DNA from: Nocardioides sp.
GTDB taxonomy: Bacteria > Actinomycetota > Actinomycetes > Propionibacteriales > Nocardioidaceae
Length of the DNA stretch: 9,834 nt
Reading direction: 5' to 3'
Assembly (NCBI GenBank): GCA_003519585.1
Contig: DOWL01000135.1
Span: 1-9,834, forward strand
Position 1 is the first letter of the stretch; every line of letters starts with the position of its first letter. This document shows, one piece after another, positions 5,977-9,834 of the stretch. The notes beneath the pieces are model-generated. The model worked only from the letters and a program-made list of their open reading frames with translations. It searched no databases and was not told the DNA's origin. The translations under genes were made by a program, and so were the position numbers.

Positions 5977-6756
5977 AGCGAGTGGGGTGGTGCCCCGTCC
6001 GAGGAGCTCGACTGCGGCGAGCTCGTCCTGCACGGCCGGATCATGCCGGCCTCGAACGCCACCTTCCTGGGCCAGATCGGCGAGGACCGGGTGGTCTACA
6101 AGCCGATCTCGGGGGAGCGGCCGCTGTGGGACTTCCCGGTCGGCACCCTCGCCGACCGCGAGGTCGCGGCGTACCTCGTCTCGGAGGCGTTCGGCTGGGA
6201 CGTCGTACCCCCGACCTGGCTGCGCGACGGCCCGCACGGCCCCGGAATGGTGCAGCTGTGGCGCGAGCCCGACCCCGAGCAGGAGGCGGTAACGCTGGTC
6301 CGGGAGGGTCAGGTGCCCACAGGGTGGATGCACGTCTTCGACGGCGTCGACGGGCGCGACTTGCCGGTCTCACTGGTCCACGAGGACACCGAGGCGCTGC
6401 GCCGGATGGCGGTCTTCGACATCGTGATCAACAACGCCGACCGCAAGGGCGGCCACGTGTTGGAGATGGCCGGCGGACACCGGTACGGCGTCGACCACGG
6501 CGTGACGTTCCATGTCGAGCACAAGCTCCGGACGGTGCTGTGGGGCTGGCTGGGCGTCCCCGTGCCGGAGGACGACCTCGAGGAGGTGCACCGGGTGGGC
6601 AAGGAGCTCTCCGGGTCGCTGGGCGATCTGCTCTCGCTCCACCTGACCGATCCGGAGATCGACGCCGCGTTCGCCAGATGCCGTCGGCTCGTCGACCGAG
6701 CGGTCATGCCCGCACCCCGCGGGTCCTATCCGGCGATCCCGTGGCCGCCGTTTTGA
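5971..6756 (+). CDS. SCO1664 family protein (kinase-fold-like)
   Basis: A 261-residue cytosolic protein of an actinobacterial family named after Streptomyces SCO1664. Its biochemical role is not established to my knowledge, but the layout is that of an atypical PI3/PI4-kinase- or HipA-like fold. Lys44 in VVYKPISGERPLWDFP resembles the ATP-binding lysine. NNADRKGGH (154-162, Asp157) resembles a catalytic loop. YGVDHGVTFH (172-181, Asp175) resembles the metal-binding DxG. These equivalences are inference from motif order. GTG 5971 is the only sensible start; it has no Shine-Dalgarno and lies 10 nt after the DUF3090 stop, so translation is probably coupled. The stop TGA (6754-6756) begins a strong hairpin. 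It is the last gene of the phosphatase-DUF3090-SCO1664 unit, followed after 142 bp by mshC. Confidence 0.92.
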   Translation: MSSEWGGAPSEELDCGELVLHGRIMPASNATFLGQIGEDRVVYKPISGERPLWDFPVGTLADREVAAYLVSEAFGWDVVPPTWLRDGPHGPGMVQLWREPDPEQEAVTLVREGQVPTGWMHVFDGVDGRDLPVSLVHEDTEALRRMAVFDIVINNADRKGGHVLEMAGGHRYGVDHGVTFHVEHKLRTVLWGWLGVPVPEDDLEEVHRVGKELSGSLGDLLSLHLTDPEIDAAFARCRRLVDRAVMPAPRGSYPAIPWPPF

Positions 6757-6802
6757 TCGGCCAGTCGAGCGCGAGGGACGAGCGCTCGGCGTCGGCCGAT
6801 CA
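6754..6802. terminator. Nested hairpin beginning at the SCO1664 stop codon
   Basis: The outer stem is a perfect 9-bp inverted repeat (TGATCGGCC at 6754-6762, GGCCGATCA at 6794-6802) and its first three bases are the stop codon. Inside is a perfect 7-bp stem (CGAGCGC at 6766-6772, GCGCTCG at 6782-6788) with a 9-nt loop. No T-tract follows. It is a likely transcription terminator or mRNA 3'-end stabiliser separating this unit from mshC. Confidence 0.65.
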
Positions 6803-6855
6803 GGTCGAGCAGGCGTCCGACCGAGGAACGAGGGCGGAACCGCCGTGTCGAGACA
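6803..6855 (-). repeat. Palindromic intergenic repeat, variant form (element B)
   Basis: On the minus strand the unit opens with TGTCTCGACACGGC and closes with GCCTGCTCGACC. It is thus a diverged version of the ends of elements A and C (GGTTTCGACACG and GCTCAACC). It contains a small GGCGG-AA-CCGCC hairpin (6833-6844). It also contains the 13-mer CCTCGTTCCTCGG (minus, 6833 to 6821), which is present identically in the hairpin loop region at 8239-8251. It lies directly after the SCO1664 hairpin. Confidence 0.65.
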
Positions 6856-6886
6856 TCCCGCAGCCTGCCCGTACAAGCTGAGCCCT

Positions 6887-6892
6887 TAGGCT
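6887..6892 (+). promoter_or_regulatory. Candidate -10 of mshC (leaderless)
   Basis: TAGGCT is followed by 6 nt (TCCCGC) and ATG 6899. No Shine-Dalgarno is present, and the same hexamer serves metH at 9214. With the upstream hairpin and repeat, this suggests mshC is transcribed separately from SCO1664. No clear -35 is seen. Confidence 0.55.
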
Positions 6893-6898
6893 TCCCGC

Positions 6899-8140
6899 AT
6901 GCGTTCGTGGTCGGCTCCCGTTGTGCCCGAGCTGCCGGTGGTCGGGCCTCCGGTGGCGCTGTACGACACGGCGACCGGCGCCACGGTCACGACCGTGCCC
7001 GACGGCGCGGCCCGGCTCTACGTCTGCGGCATCACGCCGTACGACGCGACCCACATGGGTCACGCGGCGACCTACGTCGGCTTCGACCTGCTCAACCGGG
7101 CCTGGCGCAACGCCGGCCACGAGGTCGTCTACGTCCAGAACGTCACCGACGTCGACGACCCGCTGCTGGAGCGGGCCGAGAAGGTCAACGTCGACTGGAC
7201 CGAGCTGGCCGAGCGGGAGACCGAGCTGTTCCGGCAGGACATGCAGGCGTTGCGGGTGCTCCCACCCGACCACTACATCGGGGCGGTCGAGTCGATCCCG
7301 CTGGCGGTGGCGCTGATCGAGCGGCTGCAGCAGGCGGGCTCGGTCTACAAGGTGGAGGACGATCTCTACTTCTCGGTGACCGCCGACCCGGCATTCGGCC
7401 AGGAGTCCGGCTACGACCGCGAAACGATGCTCGAGCTGTTCGGCGAGCGGGGCGGCGACCCGGACCGGACCGGCAAGAAGGACCCCCTCGACTGCGTGGT
7501 CTGGCGCGGCCCGCGCGAGGGCGAGCCGTCGTGGGAGAGCCCGCTCGGCCCCGGGCGACCGGGCTGGCACATCGAGTGCGCCGCGATCGCCCGGGAACAT
7601 CTGGGAGTCGCCTTCGACGTTCAGGCCGGTGGCAGTGACCTGGTCTTCCCACACCACGAGATGTGCGCAGGTCACGCTCAGGTCGCCGATCCGTCAGGAC
7701 CCTTCGCGAAGATCTACAGCCACGCGGGGATGGTGGCCTACGACGGCGAGAAGATGTCCAAGTCGCGGGGCAATTTGGTCTTCGTCTCCGCGCTGCGCAA
7801 CAGCGACGTCGACCCGATGGCGATCCGGCTGGTCCTGCTGCGCCACCACGTTCGCTCCAACTGGGAGTGGCTCGATGCGGAGCTCTGGGACGCCGTCGAC
7901 ACCTTGGCCGACTGGCGGCGGGCGCTCTCGCTCGGCGCCGGGGCTCCCGCCGGCCCCGTGGTCGTCGAGGTGCTGGCCGCGATGGCCGCCGACCTCGACG
8001 CGCCGCGTGCGGTGGCGGCGGTCCAGGGCTGGGTCGATGCGACCCTCGGCTTCAACGGTCATCTGGCCGACGCCAGCGACGAGGACGCCGCTCTCACCAT
8101 GCACGCCCTGCTGGACGCCGCCCTGGGCCTAGCGCTGTAG
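6899..8140 (+). CDS. mshC: Cysteine-1-D-myo-inosityl 2-amino-2-deoxy-alpha-D-glucopyranoside ligase (MshC)
   Basis: This 413-residue enzyme performs the ATP-dependent ligation of L-cysteine to GlcN-inositol, the third enzymatic stage named in mycothiol synthesis (MshA, MshB, MshC, MshD). It is a paralogue of cysteinyl-tRNA synthetase. The N-terminus [13 protein letters not shown] is characteristic of MshC rather than CysS. The class I nucleotide-binding signatures HMGH (52-55) and KMSKS (285-289) are present. Cys43 ([16 protein letters not shown]), Cys227 (GWHIECA) and His252 (FPHHE) correspond to the zinc/cysteine-recognition ligands. The protein lacks the long tRNA-binding C-terminal part of CysS, as expected. 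The ATG 6899 start is fixed by this N-terminus and by TAGGCT 6 nt upstream. It ends convergently with the PAC2 gene. Confidence 0.97.
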   Translation: MRSWSAPVVPELPVVGPPVALYDTATGATVTTVPDGAARLYVCGITPYDATHMGHAATYVGFDLLNRAWRNAGHEVVYVQNVTDVDDPLLERAEKVNVDWTELAERETELFRQDMQALRVLPPDHYIGAVESIPLAVALIERLQQAGSVYKVEDDLYFSVTADPAFGQESGYDRETMLELFGERGGDPDRTGKKDPLDCVVWRGPREGEPSWESPLGPGRPGWHIECAAIAREHLGVAFDVQAGGSDLVFPHHEMCAGHAQVADPSGPFAKIYSHAGMVAYDGEKMSKSRGNLVFVSALRNSDVDPMAIRLVLLRHHVRSNWEWLDAELWDAVDTLADWRRALSLGAGAPAGPVVVEVLAAMAADLDAPRAVAAVQGWVDATLGFNGHLADASDEDAALTMHALLDAALGLAL

Positions 8141-8148
8141 TTCAGTCC

Positions 8149-8160
8149 CAGCCCGGGCTG
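8149..8160. repeat. 12-bp perfect palindrome after mshC
   Basis: CAGCCCGGGCTG begins 8 nt after the mshC stop. As RNA it could form only a short 4-bp stem with a CCGG loop, so it is a weak terminator candidate at best. It directly precedes repeat element C. Confidence 0.45.
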
Positions 8161-8164
8161 CGGC

Positions 8165-8223
8165 GGTTTCGACGCGCTCTTCGCGACTTCGCAAGCTCAG
8201 TCGCGATCGCTTGCTCAACCACC
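8165..8223 (+). repeat. Long-form palindromic intergenic repeat (element C)
   Basis: A 59-bp unit from GGTTTCGACGCGCTC to GCTCAACCACC. Removing 37 bp between its two GCTC copies (8176-8179 and 8213-8216) leaves a sequence 21/22 identical to element A on the opposite strand. The interior can pair in two ways: TCGCGAC (8181-8187) with GTCGCGA (8200-8206), or GCAAGC (8191-8196) with GCTTGC (8209-8214). It occupies the convergent mshC/PAC2 junction. Confidence 0.75.
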
Positions 8224-8226
8224 ATC

Positions 8227-8262
8227 GATCTCACCCCTCCTCGTTCCTCGGAGGGTGAGATC
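8227..8262. terminator. Strong hairpin at the PAC2 gene stop codon
   Basis: A perfect 10-bp inverted repeat (GATCTCACCC at 8227-8236, GGGTGAGATC at 8253-8262) extends by TCC/GGA past a bulged C to 13 bp, with a 9-nt loop. The PAC2 stop codon (TGA, 8263 to 8261) overlaps the outer end of the stem. There is no T-tract on either side. Placed between convergent genes, it may serve both. Confidence 0.65.
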
Positions 8263-9109
8263 ATTCCCCACCCTGCCGGCGCTTGAGGTAACGCTCGAAC
8301 TCCCGGGCGATCGCCTCGCCGGACGCCTCGGGAAGCTCGGTCGTGTCGCGAGTCTCCTCGAGGGAGCGGACGTAGTCGGCGACGTCCTCGTCCTCCTCGG
8401 CGAGCTCGTCGACGCCGCGTTCCCAGGCGCGCGCATCCTCGGGAAGGTCGCCGAGTGGGATCGAGATCTCGAGCAGGTCCTCCAGTTGGCCGAGCAGCGC
8501 CAGGGTGGCCTTGGGGCACGGCGGCTGGGCGACATAGTGCGGAACCGCGGCCCAGTACGACACCGCGGGGATGTCGAGGCGTGCGCAGGCGTCCTGGAGG
8601 ACACCGACGATGCCGGTGGGCCCTTCGTACGTCGACTGCTCGAGCTTGAGCCGGTCGACCAGCTCCGGCTCGGTCGCGGTGCCCGAGACCGGGATCGGAC
8701 GCGTGTGCGGGGTGTCCGCGAGCAGCGCGCCCAGCGTGACCACGAGTTGTCCGCCGAGATCGTCGCAGGCGGCGAGCAGCTCGGCACAGAACATCCGCCA
8801 CTTCATGTTGGGCTCGATGCCCCGCATCAAGATGATGTCGCGGTCGAGATCGGGCGGTGAGGCGATCGCCAGCTGCGTGCCGGGCCAGGTGATGCTTCGG
8901 TGCCCGGCCGGGTCGGCGCCGACCAAGGGTCGGTTGACCTGGAAGTCGTAGTACTCGTCGGGGTCGATGGCACCCACGACTCGGGCGTTCCAGACCCGCA
9001 TCAGGTGGTCGACGGCGGACGAGGCGGCATCGGCGGCGTCGTTCCAGCCCTCGAACGCAGCGATGACAACCGGGTCGACCAGGCCGTCGACGTCCTCGAG
9101 CTGGATCAC
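8261..9109 (-). CDS. PAC2 family protein
   Basis: A 282-residue protein of the PAC2 family, named after eukaryotic proteasome assembly chaperone 2; actinobacterial members include mycobacterial Rv2125, as I recall. The characteristic N-terminal [23 protein letters not shown] (about 12-34) is present. It is followed by [20 protein letters not shown]-like [12 protein letters not shown], and [17 protein letters not shown]. The second half has [24 protein letters not shown] and a strongly acidic, helical C-terminal part ending in basic [10 protein letters not shown]. No membrane segments are seen. A role in proteasome assembly in bacteria is not proven. The frame is open to 9340, but I chose GTG 9109 (start [14 protein letters not shown]) because TAGACT lies 7 nt upstream and family similarity begins there. 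It is divergent from metH. Confidence 0.92.
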   Translation of the reverse strand: MIQLEDVDGLVDPVVIAAFEGWNDAADAASSAVDHLMRVWNARVVGAIDPDEYYDFQVNRPLVGADPAGHRSITWPGTQLAIASPPDLDRDIILMRGIEPNMKWRMFCAELLAACDDLGGQLVVTLGALLADTPHTRPIPVSGTATEPELVDRLKLEQSTYEGPTGIVGVLQDACARLDIPAVSYWAAVPHYVAQPPCPKATLALLGQLEDLLEISIPLGDLPEDARAWERGVDELAEEDEDVADYVRSLEETRDTTELPEASGEAIAREFERYLKRRQGGE

Positions 9110-9116
9110 ACCCAGA

Positions 9117-9122
9117 AGTCTA
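9117..9122 (-). promoter_or_regulatory. Candidate -10 of the PAC2 gene (leaderless)
   Basis: TAGACT on the minus strand is followed by 7 nt and GTG 9109, with no Shine-Dalgarno. A 12-bp GC palindrome (GCGGCGCGCCGC, 9127-9138) lies just upstream in the expected -10/-35 spacer. In DNA this GC-rich it may be chance. Confidence 0.5.
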
Positions 9123-9190
9123 GGCGGCGGCGCGCCGCGACCCGGGGATTCGTGGCCGGGGACCGCCCGATGCCACCATCTGGGAATGCG

Positions 9191-9205
9191 GTCCACGACG
9201 TGGAC
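9191..9205. promoter_or_regulatory. Candidate operator upstream of metH
   Basis: GTCCAC-GAC-GTGGAC is a perfect 6-bp inverted repeat with a 3-bp centre. It covers the place where the metH -35 would sit, 8 bp before the TAGGCT -10. It is suitably placed for a dimeric repressor. I do not recognise the regulator. Confidence 0.4.
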
Positions 9206-9213
9206 GCTCTTCC

Positions 9214-9219
9214 TAGGCT
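9214..9219 (+). promoter_or_regulatory. Candidate -10 of metH
   Basis: TAGGCT, identical to the mshC -10, lies 26 nt before the GTG start. Unlike most genes here this leaves a short leader of about 20 nt carrying the Shine-Dalgarno AGGAGG. The leader is too short for a cobalamin or SAM riboswitch. Confidence 0.45.
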
Positions 9220-9235
9220 GTCGCACCGGGGCGAG

Positions 9236-9241
9236 AGGAGG
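9236..9241 (+). promoter_or_regulatory. Ribosome binding site of metH
   Basis: A full AGGAGG lies 4 nt before GTG 9246 and decides this start. It is the only consensus Shine-Dalgarno at an assigned start in the window. Confidence 0.75.
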
Positions 9242-9245
9242 CACC

Positions 9246-9834
<589 letters not shown>

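Noticed and set aside
4626..6062. Upstream extension of the CorA frame giving an 805-residue protein
   Set aside because: The extra 479 residues lie antisense to the phosphatase and DUF3090 genes, match no domain I know, and CorA similarity begins at GTG 4625.
6899..8140. Cysteinyl-tRNA synthetase (CysS)
   Set aside because: The MRSWSAP N-terminus, the sequence around [13 protein letters not shown] and the lack of an extended tRNA-binding C-terminus identify MshC.
1504..8262. CRISPR array, insertion sequence or integration site formed by the repeats
   Set aside because: The copies are few, far apart, palindromic and of differing length. No cas gene or transposase is present, and no tRNA fragment repeats the tRNA-Leu end.
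9110..9245. Cobalamin or SAM riboswitch upstream of metH
   Set aside because: The predicted leader is only about 20 nt and I see no B12-box or SAM-aptamer core in the gap.

Overview
The window is high-GC actinobacterial chromosome, most likely from Nocardioides or a close relative. The main reasons are a mycothiol ligase (MshC, a pathway confined to Actinobacteria), the actinobacterial families DUF3090, SCO1664 and DUF5703, frequent GTG starts, and dispersed palindromic intergenic repeats of a kind I recall from Nocardioides-type genomes. It reads as conserved core chromosome. I see no prophage, insertion sequence, CRISPR array, toxin-antitoxin pair or recognised defence system.

Layout, left to right: tRNA-Leu(GAG) on the minus strand (2-87); an M20-family metallohydrolase on plus (176-1486); a convergent junction with a hairpin and a short repeat; a two-gene minus operon of DUF5703 protein and aldo/keto reductase (1555-2720); divergent from it, undecaprenyl-diphosphatase UppP on plus (2807-3634); a CorA-type Mg/Co channel on minus (3645-4625). 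Next is a plus-strand cluster of histidine phosphatase (4659-5375), DUF3090 (5385-5960) and SCO1664 kinase-fold-like protein (5971-6756). After a palindrome-rich gap comes mshC (6899-8140), then another palindrome-rich convergent junction, a PAC2-family protein on minus (8261-9109), and divergently the 5' part of metH (9246 to the window end). No gene-free stretch exceeds 142 bases.

How the genes fit together: phosphatase, DUF3090, SCO1664 and mshC stand in an order that, as I recall, is kept in Mycobacterium and Streptomyces, together with uppP, a PAC2 gene and metH. Three of these have no settled role. A phosphatase and a kinase-fold protein flanking a small putative zinc-knuckle protein, next to a mycothiol gene, form the most interesting functional unit here.

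Two features outside the coding sequence stand out. First, seven genes appear to start leaderless: a TANNNT hexamer lies 6-8 nt before the start codon, usually without a Shine-Dalgarno. This geometry also fixes most of the starts chosen below; metH is the exception, with a leader and AGGAGG. Second, three gene-end regions carry members of one palindromic repeat family and hairpins that include or touch the stop codon.
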